Shown here: in pieces, positions 49,615-60,850 of the stretch
How the letters are laid out: every line of letters begins with the position of its first letter
Position numbering within the stretch: the stretch's first letter is position 1
Assembly (NCBI GenBank): GCA_028829895.1
Contig: CM054179.1
Coordinates: 68,676,891-68,740,890 of the forward strand
Source: Sinotaia quadrata
Lineage: Eukaryota; Mollusca; Gastropoda; Architaenioglossa; Viviparidae
Length of the DNA stretch: 64,000 nt
Reading direction: 5' to 3'
Translations under genes and position numbers: made by a program
Notes under the pieces: generated by a model
Databases searched by the model: none
What the model saw: only the letters and a program-made list of their open reading frames with translations
Told to the model about the DNA's origin: nothing

Positions 49615-49882
49615 CGGGTGTGTTCAAAGTTAATTGCAGGTTTTAAAGAAAATCTATTTTGCAAGGCATAATACGTATTAACTGTCATTGGAAATCTTCA
49701 ATTTTGTTCGTATTACTCTCTATGTCAATGTTCAAATCTAGTCCCAATAATCGTATTGCTTTAATCCATGGTACGAAGACCATTGGATATCGAACTTCAT
49801 TATCATGAGTTTCTGGCATGCTCACAGTAATTGCTTCCGGTGGTGTCATGACAGAGAACTTGCTTTCGCTTGTGAACACTAT
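49615..49882 (-). pseudogene. A-type GRL first-exon fragment, unit 2
   Basis: The minus strand repeats the N terminus of receptor A almost unchanged (MTPPEAITVSMPETHDNEVR, then FVPWIKAIRLLGLDLN and ESNTNKI). A 4-bp deletion relative to A near 49693 shifts the frame. The homology resumes (MTVNT...ALQN...AINF) and stops near 49615. No transmembrane segment remains. The 5' flank is kept. It shows that unit 2 once had an A-type first exon upstream of B. Confidence 0.9.
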
Positions 49883-50170
49883 GCTTGTTGCTTCCTGGAC
49901 TGTTATTTCCATTTTGTTATAAACCTACACTACCTACATTTCATATTGTATGGCTCCACATTTGTGTCGTAATACTGTTTCCTGACAAATTGCTTCAACG
50001 ATAGAGAACATTTCAAACATTGCGTTGCCTATCCACATCATTAAAAGTAGTGGAAACGATTTTCTCTTTCACCGTGTGCTGACTAGATAGTTTTCGTTTT
50101 TCATTGAAAATAGCTTTCAACGTATACATTCAGAGCTGTTTAATATGTATTTACTTTTTCGTTTACGTAA
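49883..50170 (-). promoter_or_regulatory. Conserved 5' flank of A-type first exons (unit 2)
   Basis: This flank is the closest counterpart of 34903-35200 (ACTATGCTTGTTGCTTCCTG; CTACATTTCATATTGTATGG; CGTGTGCTGACTAGATA). It still sits in front of a first exon reduced to a fragment, so it may be an orphan promoter. Confidence 0.4.
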
Positions 50171-50725
50171 ATACATATTGCAAGCTACAAGTATTTTAAC
50201 AGTATATTTTTCGTTTACCTAAATACATATTGCAAGCTACAAGTATTTTAACAGTATATTTTTTGTTTACCTACATACATATTGCAAGCTACAAGTATTT
50301 TAACAGTATATTTTTTGTTTACCTAAATACATATTGCAAGCTACAAGCATTTTAACAGTATATTTTTTGTTTACCTACATACATATTGCAAGCTACAAGT
50401 ATTTTAACAGTATATTTTTTGTTTACGAACATTCATATTGCAAGCTACAAGTATTTTAACAGTATATTTTTTGTTTACCTACATACATATTGCAAGCTAC
50501 AAGTATTTTAACAGTATATTTTTTGTTTACCTAAATACATATTGCAAGCTACAAGCATAACAGTATATTTTTTGTTTACCTACATACATATTGCAAGCTA
50601 CAAGTATTTTAACAGTATATTTTTTGTTTACCTAAATACATATTGCAAGCTACAAGCATTTTAACAGTATATTTTTTGTTTACCTACATACACATTGCAA
50701 GCTACAAGTATTTTAACAGTACGTT
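50170..50725. repeat. Minisatellite, 52 bp x about 11
   Basis: Units contain ACATATTGCAAGCTACAAGT and TTTTAACAGTATATTTTTTG. One unit has lost eight bases (CAAGCATAACAG). The homologous place in unit 1 (about 35190-35265) has one unit, with the same sequence on both sides. Confidence 0.95.
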
Positions 50726-50739
50726 TTCTGTATAATGTT

Positions 50740-52400
50740 TTCCTCTGAAATTAAGACAAAGAGATTCAGTAACACCTATGACACAGTGACATTTCAACTG
50801 ACACTAAGTCTCCATGCTACTGACACTAAGAGATGTAGTAGTCTTTCGGACATTAAGTCTCCATGCTATTGACAGTAAGTCTCCATGCTATTGACACTAA
50901 GTCTCCATGCTATTGACACTAAGTCTCCATGCTATTGACATTAAGTCTCCATGCTATTGACACTAAGTCTCCATGCTATTGACATTAAGTCTCCATGCTA
51001 TTGACACTAAGTCTCCATGCTACTGACACTACGTCTCTATGCTATTGACACTAAGTCTCCATGCTACTGACACTACGTCTCTATGTTGCTGACACTAAGT
51101 CTCCATGCTACTGACACTACGTCTCTATGTTGCTGACACTAAGTCTCCATGCTACTGAAACTAAGACTAGGAGATGTTGTAGGCTTTCGGGCATTAGGTC
51201 TCTATACTAATGTCCGAAAGACTCCATGCTACTGATATTAAGGCAAAGGGTTGTATTAGTCATTCAGACATTAAGACTCCATGCTACTGACATTACGACT
51301 TTTCTGGCATTTGAACTCCTTCACAGTGAGGACCAGTTTGATTTGTATCAGGGAGGTCATGAAAGTTTCTTTTAGTACAAATTCTACTTCACAGATCATA
51401 GGATTTCAGAAACATCACATAAAGGATTTCAAAAACATCACATAAAGGATTTCAGAAACATCACATAAAGGATTTCAGAAACATCACATAAAGGATTTAA
51501 GAAACATCACATAAAGGATTTAAGAAACATCACATAAAGGATTTCAGAAACATCACATAAAGGATTTAAGAAACATCACATAAAGGATTTAAGAAACATC
51601 ACATAAAGGATTTAAGAAACATCACATAAAGGATTTCAGAAATATCACATAAAGGATTTCAGAAACGTCACATGAAGGATTTCACGGAAAGGCTGACACA
51701 GTATGAATACATAAAAAATAAATATGTGAAGTGTATAGTTTTAATAATTAAACATAATGTACAAGTATAATTTATGTAATGTAATAAATATGACTGAAAC
51801 ATTTCTGGTCTGAGAGCCCTTTAAGCTCTCGTTTGTAAGTTAGCCCAAGTTGTTCAAACAGTTCAAGGTAGCCCAGTGGATTCAGATGTTCAAGTTACCT
51901 CAGTGGGTTCAGAAGTTCACATTGGACTATTTAGTTCAGATATTCCCATGAGCCCAATGGTCTTTACATGACACACATGCGTTAGTAGACAAATTAATAT
52001 TGTGATATTCAATAGCTGACGAGAATATGTGCAGTCCATTAAAGGGATATGTTTTAGATGATTTGTAATAGAATCCTCACTCCAGTGTTGGATAGAAAAC
52101 ATATTGCTTTCTTCTTATCTGGAAATTATTGTGTTTTGGGAGACCATGTCTTAGCTTGCTTGAATGCAGCTTTCAGGTGCCCTGTGTTGTGTATTGACGA
52201 TTGATTGTGTCGTATGTAGTAACAAAGTAGTAAACCTTTTATTATCTTAATGTATATATTGATTATTCACTAGTTTAACTGCTTGATAAAAGCTAATCCG
52301 TAACTCAGGGTTATGAAAATTTAATAATTAGGAAAATCGTTCATAACCATATCATAAATCCTTACACGCCAAGGATCGGGCTGAACTAGAGACCACCACA
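50740..52400. repeat. Region between units 2 and 3: two arrays
   Basis: A 22 bp x about 15 array (TGACACTAAGTCTCCATGCT) lies at about 50800-51170, with degenerate copies to 51300. A 23 bp x about 13 array (AAAGGATTTCAGAAACATCA) lies at about 51397-51685. AGTT CAGATGTTC-type repeats lie near 51850-51950. No gene was recognised. Confidence 0.88.
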
Positions 52401-52414
52401 ATATGAAAGGTATC

Positions 52415-52915
52415 TGAAACACCCCATCATTAAAGAGAGTTATAACATCAAAAGTGTCTGAAATACCCCCATCATTAAAGAGAGTTATAACATCAAAAGT
52501 GTCTGAAATACCCCCATCATTAAAGAGAGTTATAACATCAAAAGTGTCTGAAACACCCCCATCATTAAAGAGAGTTATAACATCAAAGTATCTAAAACCA
52601 CTACTGACAGTTGCAATATCATATGTATCTGAAAACTACCACCTTTAGAAAGTAATATAAAATCAAAAGTATCTTAAATTCGACCAGAATTGGAGAGAGT
52701 TATAACATGAAAGGTATCTGAAGTACACCACGATTTCAGTGAGTTACAATATCAAATGTTTGTTAAATGTTTCTGACACTGACAAGTCAGGCTTTGGCAA
52801 AGGTGTCTGACACTGACAGTCGAGGCTTTTGGTAAAGGTGTCTGACACTGACACGTCAGGCTTTGGTAAAGGTGTCTGACACTGACAGTCGAAGCTTTGA
52901 TAAAGGTTTTGAACC
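52415..52915. repeat. Two minisatellites downstream of unit 3 exon 4
   Basis: A 45 bp x about 4 array lies at about 52415-52640 (ATCATTAAAGAGAGTTATAA). A 34 bp x 4 array lies at about 52770-52915 (GTGTCTGACACTGACA, GGCTTTGGTAAAG). The second has single-copy counterparts beside exon 4 in units 1 (about 27908-27940) and 2 (about 37465-37500). Confidence 0.9.
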
Positions 52916-52928
52916 ACTCAGGTGAAAG

Positions 52929-52985
52929 TCACTTAAAGTTGAACTGAATGATGACAAAGAAGTAGGAAACCACAACTCCGACAAT
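52929..52985 (-). CDS. GRL unit 3, terminal exon (TM7)
   Basis: A 57-bp exon encoding IVGVVVSYFFVIIQFNFK and TGA; phase 0, acceptor CTTTGTCTTTCAG. The protein is identical to unit 1. It is the shared C terminus of receptors C and D and contains the SYFFVIIQF equivalent of TYhhhhhQF. No alternative terminal exon was found between it and either first exon. Confidence 0.9.
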   Translation of the reverse strand: MVGVVVSYFFVIIQFNFK

Positions 52986-53938
52986 CTGAAAGACAAAGGT
53001 CAATGTATTAAGACTTAACAATAACAAAGAGAAAGAAGAGATATGTATTAGTATAACCATAATAATGATTTGAATAACCCAATAATCAGCACAACGCATG
53101 CATAATTAATTTGACACATTAAACTAACAGCTTTAGCCACTTAACTTCCTACCACAAAAGTAACACAAGATCTTAAATTTGACACATTAAACAAACAGCT
53201 TTAACCTCTTAACTTCCTACCACAAAAGTAACACAAGATCTTAAATTTGACACATTAACAAACAGCTTTAACCTCTTAACTTCCTACCACAAAAGTAACA
53301 CAAGATCTTAAATTTGACACACTAAACAAACAGCTTTAACCTCTTAACTTCCTACCACAAAAGTAACACAAGATCTTAAATTTGACACACTAAACAAACA
53401 GCTTTAACCTCTTAACTTCCTACCCATAAAGTGATACATAGCATTCTAAAGAATCACTAGAACAAGAAAGTGAAACAAACGAAAATTAAATTGTAAATAA
53501 TCGAGTTTTATCTTCTCATCAGCAATCAAGTACAGAAAAAATAATAGTAAACTAATAGTAAAGAGAAATTAAATCAAATTAAATGTTAAACATAAACGAA
53601 ACTGATATTGAATTGATATTTTAAATTCGTGCTTACCCTCAAAGAATACCTTTATGGAAGTGTGTTACTATATATAGATTATGTAGAGAAGAGCTTATCT
53701 AAAATATACTTTCTATATATAAGCAAAATTCGTTAATAATTGACGTATATACACAGAAAGAAAACAGAAAAAATCCTCATGTAAACTGATTTACGAAAAA
53801 CTTGTAAGTTTATGAAATTACAAATAACTTACTTCAGCTTACTGTAATCAGACAATGAAAATCATTAACATAGCTGCATTATGAAACACAAAATAACTAA
53901 AATATCTACTGTCCACACAAACGCAAAAATATACCTAC
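52986..53938 (-). repeat. Unit 3 third intron with 68-bp array
   Basis: A 68 bp x about 5 array (AAATTTGACACA(T/C)TAAACAA, CTTAACTTCCTACCACAAAA) lies at about 53108-53430. The rest is AT-rich, with nothing recognised. Confidence 0.9.
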
Positions 53939-54028
53939 CGTTAAAATGGATTCCTTCGTAATGTTAAACATACCCATAACGGAAATGCCAACATTTCCAT
54001 GGATAATTGCTTGCAGAAACAACGAGAG
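53939..54028 (-). CDS. GRL unit 3, exon 3
   Basis: A 90-bp phase-0 exon with TTTCTCCTAG acceptor and ACG|GTAGGT donor. It encodes LSLFLQAIIHGNVGISVMGM then FNITKESILT. Joined to exon 4 it reads GMFNITKESILT-IVGVVVSY, the same order as the conserved insect GR C terminus. Its acceptor (TAG) is stronger than the AAG in units 1 and 2. Confidence 0.9.
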
Positions 54029-56460
54029 CTAGGAGAAACAACATCAAGAGATTAGCATACTACAAACAAGCATCATAGTTCACAGTCTGTAAAAATAATA
54101 GTCTACTCATATAATGCATCACTAAGTAAAATACAAGTATAACATATCAATAGCAAAATGCATAAAAATGCATTCTTTCTCAATCAGTCAGTTAACCATC
54201 ATTAAGCTAATATGGCTGCCTTTCATGGCCAGACTTCTTCCACTCCAAATTCAGAGTGATAAGAAAATAAATTCTTTTCAACAGGTATCATTCTCGTAAA
54301 TCTTAACCATTGGATTAACTACTCATCCTCCTAAAACCAGTTAAGATTAAATCAGCAAGTCTACCATATTCTCCACCTGAGTTGTTTATACTAAATATCA
54401 CCACAAGAAGTACTCAAAGTCTGGTCACGTTAACTTTGGCATCAAAGATATAATTATTAAGTATATAAATAGGGATAGGCACATTTACTCTACCACACTA
54501 ACATTTAAAATGCCCATGACACTTAGACATAAACAATCACGCTTTTCGCATGCTGTGGTGATAATCATGATCATGAAGATACATTTGTAGTTATCTTTAT
54601 ATATATTTACTAACTATGGTCATGACGATGCAGTTATGTTTATAATATTTTATTACTACAGTCATGACGATTCAGTTATATTCACCTCTATAATATGTTA
54701 TTACTATAGTAATCGAGATACAATTATGTTTATCATATAATATTTGATTACTATAATCTTGATGACACAGATATGTTTATCTTTATTATATTTGATTACA
54801 GTAGTCATGACGATACAGTTATGTTTATCTTTTTATTATATTTGATTACTATAGTCATGACGATACAGTTATGTTTATCTTTACTATATTTGATTACTAT
54901 AGTCATGACGATACAGTTATGTTTATCTTTATTATATTTGATTACTAGTCAAGACGATACAGTTATGTTTATCTTTATTATATTTGATTACTACAGTCAT
55001 GACGATACAGTTATGTTTATCTTTATTATATTTGATTACTATAGTCTTGACGATACAGTTATGTTTATCTTTATTATATTTGATTACTATAGTCATGACG
55101 ATACAGTTATGTTTATCTTTATTATATTTGATTACTATAGTCATGACGATACAGTTATGTTTATCTTTATTATATTTGATTACTATAGTCATGACGATAC
55201 AGTTATGTTTATCTTTATTATATTTGATTACTATAGTCATGACGATACAGTTATGTTTATCTTTATTATATTTGTTTACTATAGTCATGACGATACAGTT
55301 ATGTTTATCTTTATTATATTTGATTACTATAGTCATGACGATACAGTTATGTTTATCTTTATTATATTTGATTACTATAGTCATGACGATACAGTTATGT
55401 TTATCTTTATTATATTTGATTACTATAGTCATGACGATACAGTTATGTTTATCTTTATTATATTTGATTACTATAGTCATGACGATACAGTTATGTTTAT
55501 CTTTATTATATTTGATTACTATAGTCATGACGATACAGTTATGTTTATCTTTATTATATTTGATTACTATAGTCATGACGATACAGTTATGTTTATCTTT
55601 ATTATATTTGATTACTATAGTCATGACGATACAGTTATGTTTATCTTTATTATATTTGATTACTACAGTCAAGACGATACAGTTATGTTTATCTTTATTA
55701 TATTTGATTACTATAGTCATGACGATACTGTGCCAGCAATAAAAGCTGTTAATGTTGTGGTAGCTCTACTGGTAGTAGTAGTAGGAATGGAATGCAGCCA
55801 ATATAACGTTTTTAGCTCTAAAGTGTGCATGTTTATATATATATATTGTGTGTGTTTGGTAGTTTGGTTGGTTGATTGGTTAACTCCTGCAATATTGTTA
55901 CCGGTGACATCAACTATCGATAGTAGCTGCTATAATAACGGAGAACTTGTTTTGTAATGGTAATAATAACAGATAGTAAGCGTAATAATAAGTAATACAG
56001 CTGTATTACATCCAAAACTACTTCTCTTACTATTACTAATCCTACGAGTATCTATAACAATAGTAGTCTTGAGTACTAATATTACGAGTATCTATAACAA
56101 TAGTAGTCTTGAGTACTAATATTACGAGTATCTATAACAATAGTAGTCTTGAGTACTAATACTACGAGTATCTATAACAATAGTAGTCTTGATTACTAAT
56201 ACTACGAGTATCTATAACAATAGTAGTCTTGAGTACTAATACTACGAGTATCTATAACAATAGATGTCTTCAGTACTAATACTACAAGTATAACAATAGT
56301 ATTCTCGATTACCCAAGGATAACAACAGAAAGTGGATCAGTAGTATTAACAGTAATACATCTACAGTCACTAAAATTGTTCCCACTTGACAAACGAGACA
56401 TAAACGTGTTCTATATATGTTACTCACTACTCACCTCGATATATGTTACTCACTACTCAC
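54029..56460 (-). repeat. Unit 3 second intron with long 48-bp array
   Basis: The dominant feature is a 48 bp x about 20 array at about 54773-55735 (TTTGATTACTATAGTCATGA, CGATACAGTTATGTTTATCT), with degenerate units back to about 54600. The 16-codon period leaves frames of 252-394 codons open on both strands. A 40 bp x about 6 array (ACGAGTATCTATAACAATAG) lies at about 56040-56275. A short duplication, TACTCACTACTCACCTC, at about 56421-56463 repeats the exon 2 donor sequence. Confidence 0.92.
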
Positions 56461-56529
56461 CTCTGCAACCTGTTCGGGATTTTGGGTTGCTGACCGTACT
56501 TTGAGCAGCGTGAACAATGGGGACTGTGC
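56461..56529 (-). CDS. GRL unit 3, exon 2
   Basis: A 69-bp phase-0 exon with CATGCAG acceptor and GAG|GTGAGT donor. It encodes AQSPLFTLLKVRSATQNPEQ then VAE. It is the first acceptor reached by transcripts from both exon C (about 1.4 kb upstream) and exon D (about 4.3 kb upstream). A duplicate GTGAG-containing donor motif lies about 26 bp inside the intron. Confidence 0.88.
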
Positions 56530-57897
56530 CTGCATGAAATGAACATGGAATATGAACAGCATGACGTAGTTCGGAACAGACTTCAAAGAATACAATAGAA
56601 CTACTGGAATATAACTAATTTTAAAGACGTCCTAGAAGAAATTTCAAGAAATTGGCTTTGACAATATCCCAAATTTAAGTCAGATTTTAATTACTCACCT
56701 GCACTTTGTTTTTTGTAATTTTATACTTTGCGAATTTTTATATTTTCCGTGTATGTTTGATACTATACTCAGTCCAGACAGATCTCTTGTGATTTATATA
56801 TATAGTTTGCTTGTTTGTATGCCTTATGCATCCTAGACAGATATATTGTAATTTACATATTGTTTGCATGCATACTTAGTTTACATAATTAATCCAGTCT
56901 ACTTTGATTTATGCTATATTGCATTTATATTTCTACATTAAACTGTTCATTATCTATCATATGTTTGTTTTGTTTGGATAACTTTCTCAGCTTGCAATGA
57001 GTTTGTTTGCGTTACCGTTTGGTTGGAAACTTATTCCACCTTTAATATTTGGTTGATGATTCTGTTCTCTGTATTCGATTTCGTATCTGACCCTGATTTG
57101 TGTGTAGTACGTTGCCTATACTAATGGTTGATTAGTGTACCTGACCCTGATTTGTGTGTAGTACGTTGCCTATACTAATGGTTGATTAGTGTACCTGACC
57201 CGGTCTTTCCTGATCTGTGATTACCGGTAGCATTGTTTGCTTTGTGTGTTTATGTGTGAGTGTTTGTGCGTGTTTGTTTGTACATGTGTTAGTTTAAATC
57301 TATGTGTGTGCATGATTAGTTTGAGAATGTCATAGAGTTGTATTCCCAAAACGTTTTCTATTGTTTGCTTGTGTGTAACTTGCATGCAATGTATTTGTCA
57401 CTGTGTAAGGTTGTGTATATATTTCATGCAATGTGCCTGTCACTGTGTACTTTACTGGCATATTTTTTGTTGCTATAACATTCTTTTCGCTAGTTTACGA
57501 ATCTTAATATTTCGTTTCGTATTTACGTACGTAGCCTTTCCATAACAATGATGCTCATCAAACTAGTCTGAAGTTAGTACTAGGAACGTTTCATGCCAAG
57601 CATGCTCATCAAACTAGTCTGAAGTTAGTACTAGGAACGTTTCATGCCAAGCATGCTCATCAAACTAGTCTGAAGTTAGTACTAGGAACGTTTCATGCCA
57701 AGCATGCTCATCAAACTAGTCTGAAGTTAGTACTAGGAACGTTTCATGCCATGCATGCTCATCAAACTAGTCTGAAGTTAGTACTAGGAACGTTTCATGC
57801 CAATGATCTTTCTTCCTCTCTTTACAGTACAACGAAATGCGTTTGTAAAATGAATCATTACACAGATAACATTTCCACGGACAAACATCATATTTAC
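56530..57897 (-). repeat. Unit 3 intron between exon C and exon 2
   Basis: A 54 bp x about 2.3 duplication lies at about 57080-57200 (TACCTGACCCTGATTTGTGT). A 51 bp x 5 array lies at about 57550-57800 (ATGCTCATCAAACTAGTCTG, TACTAGGAACGTTTCATGCC), ending within 100 bp of the exon C donor. A TG-rich stretch lies near 57240-57310. Confidence 0.88.
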
Positions 57898-59094
57898 CTT
57901 TGAATGAATGTTGCTGCAGTAGACAGTCATTGCAAAGAAACCAATAAGGTTTCCAATTATCCAAACCAGCAAAGGAGCGAGAAACGAAAACTGATATTTC
58001 CCCGACACTATAACATACACGCCAAATATATTTATACCAATGTTTGCCGTTACACACACGGCCAGCAAAAGAGATAAATAGGTGTCCGCAACGGTCACCA
58101 GATGAGATAAATCAAGATAAAGACGACGATAAATATGAAGCTGACGACAAAATTCTGTCTCGTCTTTCTCTATATGTGAGGTCATGGCCACAGACAATTC
58201 AGCTAAATTGTCCCCGATGCTTTTGGAAAGAAGAATAACAAAAGAGAGAATAAAAATCCAAGAAGCACAGGAACAAACAATTAAAATGTCCATTATTAGA
58301 AAGGGACCTGGTTGGCTCGAGAAAGGGGAGATAATTATTAATTCTATGAACGTTTTCCCTCCTTCATCCGCGACATATATAACAGGGGCAATAATCGCAG
58401 AAAGTACACAATTGCAAGTGCAGGCGAACGTCGCCCAACGTACATATTTAGATATCTGCAACTTCCGGTTAGGGGACTTCACCCGGAACGCGGCAATCTT
58501 ACTGCGATAATCGTCCAAGAGTTTGAGAATGGACGGAAGCCAGTCAGTAAAACTAATTTTGAAAACGATACATCCACTTATGGCGACTTGTGCTGTCCAC
58601 ATCATATAGACCACCTTGAATGAAAACAGCTGTTCGTTGACTTGATTTGTGCTGAAGAATGTGGGAGCCATTTTCAAACAATTGAACCACGTGACCAGCA
58701 CAAAGCAAAAGGAGTAACATCGCCGTAGTACCGTCAAGATAAATATTCGTTTCTTCGTTTGAACATTTGCTGAATATGTTTTCTCTCTGACATCCCTAAC
58801 GTCAACATCCGCCTGAGGTTTGTGGAAACATTCATTTCCTTCCGGGTCAGAGGGACAGCTAATATCCTCCTCCCTGTCATGCGGATAATTAGCCACTTCG
58901 ATGACTTTAGTTTCGTGAAAAAATTTTTTTAACTTTGTTTGCCGAAGCTCTTCGTTTTTAAATACATTTTCTTCTGCTTCTATGTTAGTGCGTCTGTATT
59001 CGACATTAAAATCCAGCCCCAAAATGCGCATAGCTACCAATAAGGAAGAAAACGCGTTCGAATATCGTTCTTCAGTTTTGTCTTCATTAGCCAT
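57898..59094 (-). CDS. GRL receptor C, long first exon (TM1-TM6)
   Basis: This exon encodes 399 residues of a gustatory-receptor-like seven-TM protein. The N-terminal LLVAMRILGLDFN (18-30) matches the family, followed by a charged, Glu/Asp-rich region to about 112. Hydrophobic segments lie near 125-147, 157-180, 218-241, 264-291, 338-363 and 370-393. Conserved motifs are DWLPSILKLLDDY (184-196), TEFCRQLHIYRRLYLDL (313-329) and ADTYLSLLLAV (336-346). It ends CSNIHSK, AAG|GTAAAT, phase 0. Joined to 56461-56529, 53939-54028 and 52929-52985 it gives 470 aa without internal stops. It is the only intact member of the C type; the copies in units 1 and 2 are pseudogenes. The start is the first Met in the frame. 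Confidence 0.92.
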
Positions 59095-59596
59095 ACCAGC
59101 TTTGTGGGGTGGTCGAATACAGAGATGTATTTAAATAGTGTACAATGTCGTGTTCAGTTTAGTGAAGAATGCCTTGCTAATGACAAGCAAAGTATCACTT
59201 GGCGAATTTTATATCACGATGTCTTAAAACAACATGGAATAGCTTGAGGAGAAGTTAGAAAACAGGAGGGGCCGTGAAAGCAAATGAAGGCGACATAAAA
59301 TAGTGTGACTATTTGCACAACCCGCCTATTTGAATAGTTTACATGCCAGGGTTCATTAATTTGAAAACGAAATCTAGCCCATAAATGATGTATATAATCA
59401 GCCCATGCATAAAGGAGAGAGTTACTGGCTAATGGAAGCTGCCAGCATTATTTGAACGGTGCTTTTCAGTTCTGTTCGGTGTTGGATAGTCGAGCAAACA
59501 CCATTAGCAATACTAAATAAATTATTCACTAGGTGCGCCAGTGCATGAAGAGATAATCGTGATAATTCCAAATCACCGGGCATGTTTTTTTGTTTT

Positions 59597-59638
<42 letters not shown>

Positions 59639-60850
59639 TGTATTGGTTTGGAAGTATACTTGGACTGACAAAAGAAGCTGATGATAGAAAATAACATATA
59701 CATATCGATATCATTGCTTTGACAAGTCGCAGATAATTAACATGTCGCCATGCTAGTTTGTTACTATAAATAACACATGGACATCATTACTTTGACAAGT
59801 CACCATACTAGTTTGTTACTATAAATAGTACATGGACATCAATACTTTGACAAGTTGTTATGCTATTTTTGTTACTATAGATAGTAGTATTACATTATTT
59901 CTTTGACAAGTCGATATGCTAGTTTGTTTCTATAAATAGTACATCATAACTTTCACAAGTCGCCATGCTAGTTTGTTACAATAAGTAGACAGCAATATCA
60001 TTCATTTTCTATTTAAAGTAACAAAGTAGCACTGCGACTTGTCAAAGTAATGATATCGCTGTTCTAATTTTCTTACTATAAAGAGTACAGCGATAACATT
60101 ATTTGACAAATCACCAAGCTATTTTGTTACTATATATAGTACAGCGATATCATTACTTTTAAAAGACACCATGTTATTTTGTTTCTATAAATAGTACAGC
60201 TATATCATTGACAAGTCGCCATGCTATTTTGTTTCTATCAATAGAACAGCGATATCATTAGTTTGACAATTTGCCATACTATTTTGTTACTATAAAAAAA
60301 TACAGCGATATCATTACTTTGACATGTCTCCTTACTATTTTCTTACTACAAATAAACAGCGATATCATTACTTTAGCAAGTCGCCTTCCTATTTTGTTAC
60401 TATATATAGTACAGCGATATCATTGACAAGTCCCATCTTAGTTTGTTACTATAAATATTACACGGACATCACTACTTTGACAAAAAGTCGCCATGCTATT
60501 TTATTATTATAAATAGTACAGCGATATCATTACTATGTCAAGTCGCCGTGCTATTTTTAACTATAAATAGAACATCGATATCAGTACTTTAACTAGTCGC
60601 CAGTCTAGTTTGTTACTATAAATAGTATATGGACATCAATACTTTGATACTTTGCCATGATATATATATATGACCGAGAGGGTGTGCGTGCGGCTATGCA
60701 CATGTGTGCGTGTTGTGGCGTCGTCAAATATTATTAAATTCTCATCTTTCTCATATACACTTTGGAAAATATCATACTTTAGAAATCTTCCAAGGAAAAA
60801 ACCCTATCAAGGAGTTAAACATGTGTTTCACAAGTAGACTCTTGTCATAC
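59095..60850 (-). repeat. Spacer between exons C and D: long 55-bp array
   Basis: The first 500 bp hold no feature beyond probable 5' flank of C. A (GT)n run lies at 59601-59640. A degenerate array of about 55 bp x 16 (ACTATAAATAGTACAGCGAT, ATCATTACTTTGACAAGTCG) fills about 59715-60660. No copies of the short 3' exons are present, which matters for how D is completed. Confidence 0.88.

Noticed and set aside
54773..55957. 394-codon plus-strand ORF (and 252/262-codon ORFs on both strands)
   Set aside because: All follow from a 48-bp tandem repeat free of stops in several frames; no domain, and it lies in a receptor intron.
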